This document shows positions 33,302 to 42,492 of a stretch of 64,000 nucleotides of DNA, in pieces. Below the pieces are notes generated by a model, which made no database searches, was not told the origin of the DNA, and worked only from the letters and a program-made list of their open reading frames with translations. A program made the translations under genes and the position numbers. Source of the DNA: Metarhizobium sp964253915 (lineage in GTDB: Bacteria; Pseudomonadota; Alphaproteobacteria; Rhizobiales; Rhizobiaceae); assembly GCF_964253915.1 (NCBI RefSeq), contig NZ_CAXUSG020000004.1, positions 1 through 64,000 of the forward strand. The letters are read 5' to 3'. The stretch's first letter is position 1. Each line of letters begins with the position of its first letter.

Positions 33302-35863
33302 CTACGTGCGCGGCTTCAGGTTCTCGGGATCGTAGAGCGGCTTGTAGCCGATGCCGACCACCTCGACCGGGTAGGTCTCGGCAAAATATTCGACGTTCAG
33401 CTTGCGGCCGACCTGGCAATGCGACCAGGGCAGATAGGCGAGCGCGATGTTCTTGCCGATCGTCGGACCGAAGGCGATCGACGTCGTGTAGGAGCGGCGG
33501 CCGAGTTCGTCGACCAGCACCAAACCCGTCTCGGGATCGATGACCGGCAGCGTGCCGACCGGATAACGCTTCACACCCTTGGCATCGACGTTTTTGGTCA
33601 TGACCAGCGTGCAGAGCATGGCCGGCTGGTGGTCGCGTGCCTTGTATTCCAGATGTTTGGCCTTGCCGCGGAAATCGGCATCTTTGACCTTCGGGCGGGC
33701 AAGGTCGGCTTCGATCAGGTTGTACTGGGTCAAAAGGTCGGCATTCTGCAGGCGCAGGCTCTTTTCCATGCGGCGCGAGTTGGCGTAGGTCTCGACGCCG
33801 AAAGCCATGACGCCGGTGGCGCGCAACGCATCCCAGACGGCGAGGCCGTCCTCGTATTTCATGTGCAGTTCCCAGCCCTGCTCGCCGACATAGGAGATGC
33901 GGAAGGCGGTGACCGGCTTGCCTGCAATCTCGATCTGCTTGATGGCCGCGAAGGCGAAGTTTTCGATGTCGAGGCCGGCCGGATCGGCCACCACCTTCTT
34001 CAGCGTTTCGCGGGCATTAGGACCCCAGATGCCGATGGTGATGAATTTTTCCGATACGTCGGTGATCGTGACATCGAGGCCACGATCCTCGGCGACGCGC
34101 TTCATGTAATGGAAGTCGCGCGGGCCGGCATCGGCGCCGTTGACCAGGCGGCAGCGGTCGGCCATGCGGAACACGGTGAAATCGGCGCGCACCATACCTT
34201 CGTCATCGAGGAAGTGGGTGTAGACGCCCTTGCCGATGTTGGCATCGCCGCCGATCTTGGCGGCGCAGAGCCATTCCAGCAGCTCGACGTGATCGGGACC
34301 TTCGATGTCCACCATGTGGAAATGCGACAGGTTAACGATGCCGCAATCCTCGCTCATCGCCAGGTGCTCGGCATTGGAGACGCGCCAGAAGTGCCTGTTA
34401 TCCCACTCGTTTTCACGCACCGGGACTTGGTTGCCGTATTTTTCGAGCAGGTGCTCGTTGGCGGCGTAGCCATGGGCACGCTCCCAGCCGCCGAGTTCCA
34501 TGAAGTAACCGCCGAGTTCCTTCTCGCGCTCGTAGAAAGGCGAGCGCTTGACGTTGCGGCCGGTGCCGTAGGGTTCGCGGGTGTGAACGGCCGGGAAGTA
34601 GATCTTCTGGGCGGCCTCGTAGCAGCGGCCCTCGATGAATTCTTCCGTCAGCTGGTGCGGATAGAAACGGGCGTAGTCGATCGAATTGTGGTCGATTTCG
34701 GTGCGGCCGTCGGTCATCCAGTCGGCGATCAGCTTGCCGTAGCCGGGGCCGTCCTTGACCCAGATGGCGACGCAATACCACAGGCCGCGCACCTTCTGGC
34801 TTTCGCCGCAGGAGGGGCCGCCGGCGGCGGAGACCTGCAAGAGGCCGTTGAAGGAATGGCTTTCGTTATAGCCGAGCTCGCCGAGGATCGGCGTCAGCTC
34901 CATGGCGCGTTCCAGCGGGGTGAGGATCTGCTCCATGTCGAGGTCGCGCTGCGACGGCGAAAGGCGGGCCTCGTTCTTTTCGAGAATGTCGCGCGGGTGG
35001 CATAGGCGCGGATTGTCGGTTTCGTAATAACCCCACTCGATCTGGCCGCCCTCGGTGGTCTTCGGGTCGCCGGTATCGCGCATGTAGGCGGAGTTGCCCT
35101 GGTCGCGCAGAAGCGGGAAGCCGATTTCCTTGCCGGTGCCTTCGAATTCGTTGTACGGGCCGAAGAAGGTCAGCGGATGGTCGACCGGCATGACCGGCAG
35201 GTCTTCGCCGACCATCTCGGCAATGAGACGGCCCCAGATGCCGGCACAGACGATGACGTAATCGGCCATGATCGTGCCGCGATGGGTGACGACGCCCTTG
35301 ATGCGGCCGTTCTCGACGATCAGCGACTGGGCCGGGGTATTCGAGAAGACCTGCAGCTTGCCGCTCTTTTCAGCGGCATCGACCAGCTTGCCGGCAACCG
35401 TCTGCGAGCGCGGAATGACGAGGCCGGCGTCGGGATCGAACATGCCGCCCATCACCTGGTCTTCCTCGATCAGCGGGAATTTCTGCTTGATCTCGGCCGG
35501 GCTGACATAGTGGGCGCGGGTGCCGAAGGCCTTGGCGGAGGACAGTTTCCGCTTGATTTCCTCCATCCAGGTGTCGTCGCCGGTGCGCGCCACTTCCAGG
35601 CCGCCGATGCGGGCGTAGTGGCCCATCTTTTCGTAGAAATCGATGGAATATTGCGTCGTCCAGACCGAGAGGTAGTCGTGGCTGGTGGTGTAGCAGAAGT
35701 CGGAGGCGTGGGCGGTCGAGCCGATGTCGGTCGGGATGCCCGACTTGTCGATGCCGACGATGTCGTCCCATCCGCGTTCGATCAGGTGATGGGCGATCGA
35801 GGCACCGACGATGCCACCCAGTCCGACGATGACCACCTTCGCCTTGTTCGGAAACTCTGCCAT
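33302..35863 (-). CDS. FAD oxidoreductase with GcvT domain (dimethylglycine-dehydrogenase-like)
   Basis: This is an 853-residue two-part enzyme. Residues 8-400 are a D-amino-acid-oxidase-type FAD domain with GLGGIVG at 14-20. H52 in 'STAHASD' sits where dimethylglycine and sarcosine dehydrogenases attach FAD covalently. Residues about 430-840 are the tetrahydrofolate-binding aminomethyltransferase (GcvT) region with 'SYVGEQGWELHM' and 'SRRMEKSLR'. Such enzymes demethylate N-methylated amines or glycines and hand the carbon to folate. It is convergent with the APC permease. The true substrate is not determined. Confidence 0.88.
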   Translation of the reverse strand: MAEFPNKAKVVIVGLGGIVGASIAHHLIERGWDDIVGIDKSGIPTDIGSTAHASDFCYTTSHDYLSVWTTQYSIDFYEKMGHYARIGGLEVARTGDDTWMEEIKRKLSSAKAFGTRAHYVSPAEIKQKFPLIEEDQVMGGMFDPDAGLVIPRSQTVAGKLVDAAEKSGKLQVFSNTPAQSLIVENGRIKGVVTHRGTIMADYVIVCAGIWGRLIAEMVGEDLPVMPVDHPLTFFGPYNEFEGTGKEIGFPLLRDQGNSAYMRDTGDPKTTEGGQIEWGYYETDNPRLCHPRDILEKNEARLSPSQRDLDMEQILTPLERAMELTPILGELGYNESHSFNGLLQVSAAGGPSCGESQKVRGLWYCVAIWVKDGPGYGKLIADWMTDGRTEIDHNSIDYARFYPHQLTEEFIEGRCYEAAQKIYFPAVHTREPYGTGRNVKRSPFYEREKELGGYFMELGGWERAHGYAANEHLLEKYGNQVPVRENEWDNRHFWRVSNAEHLAMSEDCGIVNLSHFHMVDIEGPDHVELLEWLCAAKIGGDANIGKGVYTHFLDDEGMVRADFTVFRMADRCRLVNGADAGPRDFHYMKRVAEDRGLDVTITDVSEKFITIGIWGPNARETLKKVVADPAGLDIENFAFAAIKQIEIAGKPVTAFRISYVGEQGWELHMKYEDGLAVWDALRATGVMAFGVETYANSRRMEKSLRLQNADLLTQYNLIEADLARPKVKDADFRGKAKHLEYKARDHQPAMLCTLVMTKNVDAKGVKRYPVGTLPVIDPETGLVLVDELGRRSYTTSIAFGPTIGKNIALAYLPWSHCQVGRKLNVEYFAETYPVEVVGIGYKPLYDPENLKPRT

Positions 35864-36024
35864 TGATTGCGACCCCAGTTGCTGTTGAGTGCGGATTTTA
35901 GAATTTGCCGAGCCGCGACCAGAGCCTGTCTACGACATTCTCATCCTGCTGCACGACCACCGATGCAGCGCAGAGCCGGGAAGATATCACTGATATTGTG
36001 GGATAAACAGGTCGGGATCCCGCC

Positions 36025-36042
36025 GGGCGCAAAGAAACGCCC
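36025..36042 (-). terminator. Possible hairpin terminator downstream of DUF2938 gene
   Basis: gggcg / cgccc with an eight-base loop lies 67 bases beyond the DUF2938 stop on the minus strand. The stem is short and no T-run follows, so this is weak. The rest of the 245-base gap 35864-36108 shows no gene and should hold the promoter of the FAD/GcvT oxidoreductase. Confidence 0.3.
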
Positions 36043-36108
36043 TTGGCCGGAGACCGTTGCGTTGACCAGACGAAAGCGACATGGGTGCCGCTTCCAATCC
36101 GCCTGATT

Positions 36109-36588
36109 TCACCGGATAATCAATGCGGTCACATACATGCCGAGCGCAAAAACGGTATGGGCGACGAGATTGAGGGCGCGTACCTTGTTGGGGTTCGGTG
36201 TCTTCGATGCCGCCCAGCCGATGCCAAGCCCCGGCTGCAGCAGGAACCAGCCGGCACCGACCGTCACGATGCCGACGATGAAAGCCGGCAGGAAGGTCGG
36301 CGAAACGAGCCAGGCCGGCCCCCACAGAACGGCGAGGATGAGGCCGTACAGAATGCCGACAGCGTAGTGGCTGATCCAGCCGATCGCGAGTTCGTTCGGA
36401 TGGCTTTCCGCCTTGGCGATGTTGTCGTGAAACACCTTGCCGCGGCCGAGATGCCAGAACCAGCGGCCGACCGGCGCCCAGTTCGGTGGGTTCTGACCGA
36501 AAAACCGGGCGAGAATGATCGCCCAAACATCCATGAAAACCGTGCCGCCGATGCCGATCGCGACGCCGCGCCAGAAAATATCGAACAT
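36109..36588 (-). CDS. DUF2938 family membrane protein
   Basis: This 159-residue protein has four hydrophobic helices. It starts 'FWRGVAIGIGGTVFMDVWAIIL' and carries the family-typical 'NELAIGWISHYAVGILYG' near residue 68. Members are small inner-membrane proteins of unknown function. It stands alone between the FAD/GcvT gene and the gamma-glutamyltransferase gene on the same strand, with 186 bases before it and 245 after it. Confidence 0.85.
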   Translation of the reverse strand: MFDIFWRGVAIGIGGTVFMDVWAIILARFFGQNPPNWAPVGRWFWHLGRGKVFHDNIAKAESHPNELAIGWISHYAVGILYGLILAVLWGPAWLVSPTFLPAFIVGIVTVGAGWFLLQPGLGIGWAASKTPNPNKVRALNLVAHTVFALGMYVTALIIR

Positions 36589-36774
36589 GATAATCCCAAA
36601 ATACTGTGTTTGCCCGTTGCCGTCAGCAAATCATCGCCGCCGCCCCGATGCAAACGGTTTCCGCCATAATTCAAGGGTTTGGCGGGATGATCTGGTGTCT
36701 TGGCGATGCCACCGGCGGTCCAAAATGTGGGGCGAAAGCGGCAAGCAGAGTGCCGCCTTCGCCGGTTCAGATTA

Positions 36775-38364
36775 TCAGTAGCCGAGCGCGATCCCGTCCT
36801 TGCGGTGGTCGGTTGCACCGAGCAAGACGCCGCGCTCGTGGTCCATCCAGATCGCCTGGCAGCTGCCGAGTGGTTCATCGGCCCACTCGACCCGATGGCC
36901 GCGGGCTTCGAGATCGGTCTTGATCGCCTCGGAATAGGTGGTTTCCAGCGACAACGTGCCTTCGAAAGCGAAGCTGCGCGGTGCTTCGCTCGCCTGCTGC
37001 GGATCGAGGCCGCGATCCAGCATGCCGGTGAGGATCTGTGCGTGGCCGGTGGACTGATACTGGCCGCCCATGACGCCGAAAGGCATCACGGCCTTGCCGT
37101 TCTTCTGCAGCATGGCTGGAATGATGGTGTGGAACGGTCTTTTGCGCGGGGCGATGGCGTTGGGGTGGCCCGGTTTCAGCGAAAAGCCCATGCCGCGGTT
37201 CTGCAGCAGCACGCCGGATTTCGGTGCGTAGATGCCGCTGCCGAAAGCCCAGAAGACCGAGTTGATCAGCGACATGGCATTGCGATCCTTGTCGACTACC
37301 GTGACATAGACCGTATCCTTGTGGACAGGCAGATCCCATTCCGGCCCGGCCGTGGCGCGGTCCATGCGGATCTTCGCCCTCAGGGCATCGATGGCCGCGT
37401 CGGTCAGCACGTCGGCTACATCCGTGGTCATGGCGGAAGGATCGGCGACGATCGCATCGCGCTGCGCATAAGCTGCCTTCGACGCTTCAGCCAGGATATG
37501 AACGCGGTCGGCTTCGCTCAGCGAGGCGTCCGAGAGATCAAAACATTCGAGGATGCGGGCGATGATCAGCGCTGCCAGTCCCTGTCCGTTCGGCGGGCAT
37601 TCGAGCAGGGTATGGCCGCGATAGTCCGCCGAGATCGGCTCGGTGAGGAAGGTCGAGAATTCAGCGAAATCGTCGAGTTCGTGCAGGCCGCCCACGGCCT
37701 TCAGCACATCGACGATCTCTTCGGCGACGGCGCCCTGATAGAAGGCCGAAGGGCCATGCTTGGCGACGGCGCGCAGCGTGGCGCCGAGGGCGGGGTTGGC
37801 CATGCGGTCGCCGATGGCGGGGACGCGGCCGTTCGGCAGGTAATGTTCGGTCGCGGCCGGATGGACTTCGAGCTGGTCACGGTAACGCTGCCAGTCGAGA
37901 TAGACGCGCGGCGTGATGCGGTAGCCGTTTTCGGCGGCATCGATGGCCGGTGCCAGCACTTGGGCGAGATCAAGCTTGCCGAAGTTTTCGATCAGCCGGC
38001 ACCAGGAGTCGATCGCGCCCGGCACGGTGACGGAATGCACCGACGTCTCGCCGATCGCTTCGATGCCGCGCTCGCGGTAGAAATCGAGATTGGCCTTGGC
38101 AGGCGCCCAGCCGGAGCCGTTGAGCGAAACCACCTTGCCGGATTCCGGTGCGTAGAGCGCAAAGCAGTCGCCGCCGATGCCGGTCGAATGCGGATCGACG
38201 ACACATTGCACGGCAACGGCCGCCACGGCGGCATCGACGGCATTGCCGCCCTGGCGCAGGATATCCAGCGCCGCCAGCGTCGAAGCCGGGTGGGAGGTTG
38301 CCGCCATTCCCTTTTCGGCAACCGCAACCGAACGCCCCGGCTGCATGAAGTCACGCATCGACAT
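36775..38364 (-). CDS. Gamma-glutamyltransferase-family protein
   Basis: This 529-residue Ntn-hydrolase precursor has 'GGNAVDAAVAAVAVQCVVDPHSTGIGGDCFAL' near residue 39. T351 in 'KDTVYVTVVDKD' aligns with the autocatalytic Thr, and 'FGSGIYAPKSGVLLQNRG' follows. No signal peptide is visible, so it is likely cytoplasmic. It could release glutamate from gamma-glutamylated intermediates made by the glutamine-synthetase-like ligase at 29733, or act on glutathione-type or other acyl amides. It is distinct from the copy at 17072: the TTH motif becomes TVY here and TAG there. Confidence 0.87.
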   Translation of the reverse strand: MSMRDFMQPGRSVAVAEKGMAATSHPASTLAALDILRQGGNAVDAAVAAVAVQCVVDPHSTGIGGDCFALYAPESGKVVSLNGSGWAPAKANLDFYRERGIEAIGETSVHSVTVPGAIDSWCRLIENFGKLDLAQVLAPAIDAAENGYRITPRVYLDWQRYRDQLEVHPAATEHYLPNGRVPAIGDRMANPALGATLRAVAKHGPSAFYQGAVAEEIVDVLKAVGGLHELDDFAEFSTFLTEPISADYRGHTLLECPPNGQGLAALIIARILECFDLSDASLSEADRVHILAEASKAAYAQRDAIVADPSAMTTDVADVLTDAAIDALRAKIRMDRATAGPEWDLPVHKDTVYVTVVDKDRNAMSLINSVFWAFGSGIYAPKSGVLLQNRGMGFSLKPGHPNAIAPRKRPFHTIIPAMLQKNGKAVMPFGVMGGQYQSTGHAQILTGMLDRGLDPQQASEAPRSFAFEGTLSLETTYSEAIKTDLEARGHRVEWADEPLGSCQAIWMDHERGVLLGATDHRKDGIALGY

Positions 38365-38695
38365 TTACAAAGCTCCTTGAACAATCTCGACCCGCCGCCC
38401 TCACGGCGGGTGTGGGATGCCATTGCTCATTCTTCCGGAGCGCGGCGTCAAGGTGTGTCGTCATCATCGACACAGGCATTTCGCAAAGGGTGCTCTTCCG
38501 CGGCCCGATGCCGTCCTCAAGGCTCTTCCGTCTCATTTCGGGACTGGAGTTTTCCCACTTCTGGCTTTGTGTTCTTTATCGATGCAATTATCGCGTGCAT
38601 TAACCATCGCTGGCGATTCGAATTGTGAAAAACGGCGAGAGGCATATATCTAGCGTAAACCACAACGGTAAACACGCAGGCCGGGCCTGCCCTTC
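38365..38695. promoter_or_regulatory. 331-base divergent intergenic region
   Basis: No convincing gene is visible. The stretch separates the gamma-glutamyltransferase (minus) and the WecG/TagA-type transferase (plus), so it should contain both promoters. The AT-rich segment around 38575-38670 (cgattcgaattgtg, catatatctagcg) is the likely plus-strand promoter area. No clear palindrome was found. Confidence 0.4.
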
Positions 38696-39514
38696 GTGCT
38701 GCATTCAGGGTCTTCGTTGGCAAGCTTTGGTTTGAAATCATCGGTAGAGGTGCCGACAGTGGAAGCTACGACCACATTGCTGGGCGGCTTGCCGATCGCG
38801 CGCATCGGCATGGCCGAAACCGCCGACGATTTCATCCGGCGGGCCTTGGAGGCGCGGGGCCGGCAGGAACGGCCGTTTTATTCGTCCTCGGCCAACGGCC
38901 AGGTGATCGCGCTCTGTGCCCGCGATCGGGCGCTGCAGGATCTGATGATGCAAAGCGACCAGATCCATGCCGACGGCATGCCGATGGTGCACTTTTCCCG
39001 GATTTATTCTTCCCATCCGCTGAGCGAACGTGTCGCGACCACCGATCTGGTGCATGTCGTGGCGGAACGGGCACAGAAGGCAGGCGTCAGCTTCTATTTC
39101 CTCGGTGGGGAAGAGAGCATCAATGCGCGCGCTGTGGATGCGATGCGTCTTGCCTATCCGGATCTCGTTTTTGCCGGACGCCGCAACGGCTTTTTCAAGC
39201 CCGAGGAAGAGGAAGAGGTCTTGGCGGATATCCGCGCGGCGGCTCCGGATATTCTCTGGGTCGGCCTGGGTTTTCCGCTGGAGCAGCAATTCATCACCCG
39301 CAACATCGATCGTCTGCGCGGCGTCGGTGTCATCAAGACAGCCGGTGGCCTCTTCGATTTTATCTCGGGCAAGAACAGCCGGGCACCCTCATGGATGCAG
39401 AAGGCCGGCCTGGAATGGACCTACCGCACATGGCTCGAACCGCGGCGCCTGCTGATGCGGTATCTGGTGACCAATCCGGTTGCCATCCATGCACTGCTGC
39501 GCCATTCCGATTGA
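38696..39514 (+). CDS. WecG/TagA/CpsF-family glycosyltransferase
   Basis: This 272-residue transferase has the family signature 'HADGMPMVHFSR' near residue 84, 'FYFLGGEESINARAVDAM' near 132, 'LWVGLGFPLEQQFI' near 179 and 'AGGLFDFISGKNSRAPSWMQKAGLEWTYR' near 205. It transfers N-acetyl-mannosaminuronate-type or similar sugars to a lipid-linked acceptor in surface polysaccharide synthesis. The start is uncertain: GTG 38696 is listed, but TTG 38717 with aggg six bases upstream is equally possible. Two further envelope genes follow. Confidence 0.88.
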   Translation: MLHSGSSLASFGLKSSVEVPTVEATTTLLGGLPIARIGMAETADDFIRRALEARGRQERPFYSSSANGQVIALCARDRALQDLMMQSDQIHADGMPMVHFSRIYSSHPLSERVATTDLVHVVAERAQKAGVSFYFLGGEESINARAVDAMRLAYPDLVFAGRRNGFFKPEEEEEVLADIRAAAPDILWVGLGFPLEQQFITRNIDRLRGVGVIKTAGGLFDFISGKNSRAPSWMQKAGLEWTYRTWLEPRRLLMRYLVTNPVAIHALLRHSD

Positions 39515-39592
39515 GCCCAGCGGGCTAGGCGCCTGCGCCGATGGTTCCCCAATCCATTGACAGCCGGAGCGGCGGGCGTTTAGGCATGCCCG

Positions 39593-40669
39593 ATGAAGAT
39601 CGCATTTTATTCGCCGCTGAAATCGCCGAACCATCCGGTGCCGTCGGGCGACCGGCTGATGGCGCGGCAGTTGATTGCGGCGATGCAGCAGGCGGGACAC
39701 ACGGTCACGGTCGCGTCCGAATTGCGCAGTTTTACGCCGACACCCGAAGGTGAAGGTCTGCCGGTTCTTCGCCTTGCCGCCGAAACGGAAATCGGCCGCT
39801 TGTCTGGTGAATGGCAGGCGGCAAAACCCGATGTCTGGTTCACCTATCACACCTATTACAAGGCGCCCGACCTGATCGGGCCGGTTCTGGCGCGCCGGTT
39901 CGGCCTTGCCTATGTGACGGCCGAAGCCTCCTATTCGCGGCGTCGCAACATCGGCGTCTGGGCGGAGGCGCAGGCGGACCTCCTGGACGCCGTGGCGATG
40001 GCGGCGGCGAATATCTGCTTCACGCAGCGGGACCGACAGGGCCTCGCGCAGGCTGTGCCGTCCGCCTCGCTGGTCATGCTGCCGCCGTTTCTCGATGCGG
40101 ACCCGTTCCTGGTGTTGCCTCCCCGGCCGGAGCCGGGGCGGTTGATCACCGTGGCCATGATGCGGCCGGGCGACAAGATGGCGAGTTATCGTCTGCTGGC
40201 TGCGGCATTGGAGCGGATCGCCGACCTGCCCTGGACCCTGTCGGTCGTTGGCGACGGCCCAGCGCGGGATGAGGTGACGGCGCTGTTTTCGGCCTTTGGT
40301 GACGACCGGGTGATTTTTCACGGCGAGAAGGCCCCGAAGGAGATCGCAAGCCTGTTGTCACACAGTGCGGTCTATGTCTGGCCGGGATGCGGTGAAGCCT
40401 ATGGCTTGGCCTATCTGGAAGCACAGGCCGCCGGTCTGCCTGTTGTCGCCCAGGCGACCGCAGGTGTCCCCGAGGTCGTTTCCCACGGTGCAACCGGGCT
40501 TTTGACTCCACCGGACGATCCTGCGGCCTATGCCGAAGCGATTGCCAGGCTGCTGCGCGACGAGCCGGAACGGCAGAGACTGGCCGCCGGCGCCCGCAGC
40601 TTTGCCCGTGACCAACGGTCGATGGCACGGGCTTCTGTTATTCTCGACGATATTCTGAAGAAGCTATAG
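39593..40669 (+). CDS. Glycosyltransferase family 4 protein
   Basis: This 358-residue GT-B enzyme has the N-terminal 'MKIAFYSPLKSPNHPVPSGDRLMARQL' acceptor domain and the C-terminal donor motif with 'EAYGLAYLEAQAAGLPVVAQATAGVPEVV' near residue 264 (EX7E-type). It lies between the WecG/TagA-type transferase and the polysaccharide deacetylase, nine bases before the latter. It probably adds a sugar to an envelope polysaccharide or glycolipid. Confidence 0.9.
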   Translation: MKIAFYSPLKSPNHPVPSGDRLMARQLIAAMQQAGHTVTVASELRSFTPTPEGEGLPVLRLAAETEIGRLSGEWQAAKPDVWFTYHTYYKAPDLIGPVLARRFGLAYVTAEASYSRRRNIGVWAEAQADLLDAVAMAAANICFTQRDRQGLAQAVPSASLVMLPPFLDADPFLVLPPRPEPGRLITVAMMRPGDKMASYRLLAAALERIADLPWTLSVVGDGPARDEVTALFSAFGDDRVIFHGEKAPKEIASLLSHSAVYVWPGCGEAYGLAYLEAQAAGLPVVAQATAGVPEVVSHGATGLLTPPDDPAAYAEAIARLLRDEPERQRLAAGARSFARDQRSMARASVILDDILKKL

Positions 40670-40677
40670 GCAAGCGC

Positions 40678-41424
40678 ATGGACGATACGATGGCATGGGC
40701 GCCGCTGATGGCGGAACTCGATCGCTGGCAGAAAGCGGGGCGGGTCGCCGACCTCTGGCTGCGGGACGACGATGCGGTGGAGCCGACGCCGGCCCTCGAC
40801 AGGTTGTTGACCCTGACCGGCGAACACGACGTGCCTCTCACGCTGGCGGTTATCCCCGAACATACCGGCGCTGGACTGTTGGAATGTCTTGACCGTGCCC
40901 CTTGGGCGGAGGTCGCTGTGCATGGCTGGTCGCATCATAACCATGCCCCCGCGACGGAAAAGAAGCAGGAACTCGGGGCGCATCGACCGGCGGAACTCGT
41001 GCTCGGCGAACTCGGCGCCGGTCTCGACAAGCTTGCCGTTTTGCACAAACAACGGTTCGTTCCGATGCTGGTGCCGCCCTGGAACCGTGTCGCTGCCGCC
41101 GTGGTGGCTGGCCTGCCGGCTCTCGGCTTTCAGGCGCTCTCGGTTTTCGGACCGGAAAAATCCGGTCCGCTGCGCCTTCTCAATACGCATGTCGACCTGA
41201 TGGACTGGCACGGCACGCGCGGCGGCCGTGACCATGGCATCCTGGCGGCGGAGCTTGCGGCGAGACTGAAGCTGGTCTTCGAGCAGGGGGAAGGAGCAAC
41301 CGGCTTCCTCACCCATCACCTGGTTCACGACGAGCAGGCCTGGCTCTTCCTCGAAACGCTGCTGGCGCTGACGAAAAACCACGCCGGATGCCGGTGGCGA
41401 AAGGCGGCAGCGCTGATCCTATAG
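40678..41424 (+). CDS. Polysaccharide-deacetylase-like protein
   Basis: This 248-residue protein has the deacetylase-like barrel pattern 'VADLWLRDDDAVEPTPAL' (metal-binding Asp region) near residue 22, 'VAVHGWSHHNHAP' near 79 (His ligands) and 'LVPPWNRVAAAVV' near 126. It is close to the NodB/CE4 fold but variant. It follows the glycosyltransferase gene by eight bases, suggesting action on the same glycan. Its stop codon lies in ctatag, which also contains the stop of the convergent metallo-hydrolase gene. Confidence 0.82.
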   Translation: MDDTMAWAPLMAELDRWQKAGRVADLWLRDDDAVEPTPALDRLLTLTGEHDVPLTLAVIPEHTGAGLLECLDRAPWAEVAVHGWSHHNHAPATEKKQELGAHRPAELVLGELGAGLDKLAVLHKQRFVPMLVPPWNRVAAAVVAGLPALGFQALSVFGPEKSGPLRLLNTHVDLMDWHGTRGGRDHGILAAELAARLKLVFEQGEGATGFLTHHLVHDEQAWLFLETLLALTKNHAGCRWRKAAALIL

Positions 41425-42249
41425 GTCGATGATCTGCCGGTCGCGGCCGTTGAAGGCTTCGGGGAATTCGCGCTGGGCCGCGCTTTCGATGGCATCCAGC
41501 TCGTCGTCGGTGCGTGCCGGCAAGTGATGGATGAAGGCGATGCGCTTGGCATCGGCCACCTTCGCAAGCCGGATGGCCTGCTGCCAGGTCGAATGGCCGT
41601 ACCCGCGATACCGTTCCATCTCGCTGTCGACATAGGTGCAGTCGTAGAGGAAAAGATCAGCGTTGCGGATCAGTTCGAGGACGACCGGGTCGAGAATGCC
41701 GGGTGAGTGCTCGGTGTCGGTGACGAAGCAGACCGTCTTGCCTGCCCATTCGACACGGTATCCGATGGCACCGCCGGGGTGGACGAGATTGTGGGTCTTG
41801 ATCCGGATGCCGGGGTGGGGGGTGAGCACGTCGCCGGCGCGAAAATCGCGGGCGGAAAGCCGGGCGCGGCAGATGTCGGGTTCGACCGGAAACCAGGGCG
41901 GCCGCATGAACTGGCGGATCATGTCCTCGGTGGTCATCTTGCCCGCCATGTGGCCGGACCACATCGTTACCGCCGTCGTCGTATTGTAGAGCGGCATGAA
42001 GTAGGGAAGGCCGACGATATGATCGTAATGGCAGTGGGAGAAAAACAGGTTGATGTCGGTCACGCCTTCGGCAAGCATCGCAGCTCCCGCCTCGCGGATA
42101 CCGGAACCTGCGTCGAAAAGAAGCCGGTGAGGACCGCATTGCATTTCGATGCAGATCGTATTGCCGCCGTAGCGCTGAAACTCCGGGCCTGAGACCGGAA
42201 TGCTGCCCCTGACGCCCCAAAATCGAACTCGAAACACGTCGCTGATCAC
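41419..42249 (-). CDS. Metallo-beta-lactamase-fold hydrolase
   Basis: This 276-residue enzyme has 'FFSHCHYDHIVGLPYF' (HxHxDH) near residue 89, 'FVTDTEHSPG' near 175 and 'IAFIHHLPARTDDEL' near 242. It starts 'FRVRFWGVRGSIPVSGPEFQRYGGNT', typical of the RNase Z-like / phosphodiesterase-type branch. The family includes cyclic-nucleotide phosphodiesterases, which is of interest next to a cyclic-nucleotide-binding protein, but the substrate is not proven. It converges with the deacetylase gene, sharing ctatag. Confidence 0.85.
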   Translation of the reverse strand: MISDVFRVRFWGVRGSIPVSGPEFQRYGGNTICIEMQCGPHRLLFDAGSGIREAGAAMLAEGVTDINLFFSHCHYDHIVGLPYFMPLYNTTTAVTMWSGHMAGKMTTEDMIRQFMRPPWFPVEPDICRARLSARDFRAGDVLTPHPGIRIKTHNLVHPGGAIGYRVEWAGKTVCFVTDTEHSPGILDPVVLELIRNADLFLYDCTYVDSEMERYRGYGHSTWQQAIRLAKVADAKRIAFIHHLPARTDDELDAIESAAQREFPEAFNGRDRQIIDL

Positions 42250-42492
42250 TCTGTCACATTTCCCATGGGGTTTCGGTCTTCCGTCTCGCTCTCCCTAGAG
42301 GCAATGATCCCAGAATTGCCCAATTGAAATTAATAGAGTGTACCGTTTTCCCTGCCGCGCCAAGCTGGCCCAGCCCTAATTTTGCCATGGTAAACAAAAT
42401 CGCATTGTTATGCGAGTCGCTATTTGCCCATCACCGATGGCGGCGCGCGGGCAAATTTGCCGGATCTGGCCGTGGCTTGGGCGCCCTGCTGC

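Noticed and set aside
33419..35005. A 528-codon open frame on the plus strand
   Set aside because: It is the antisense shadow of the FAD/GcvT oxidoreductase gene.
36700..38628. A 642-codon open frame on the plus strand
   Set aside because: It is opposite the gamma-glutamyltransferase gene, which has all family motifs. The plus-strand product has no recognisable domain.
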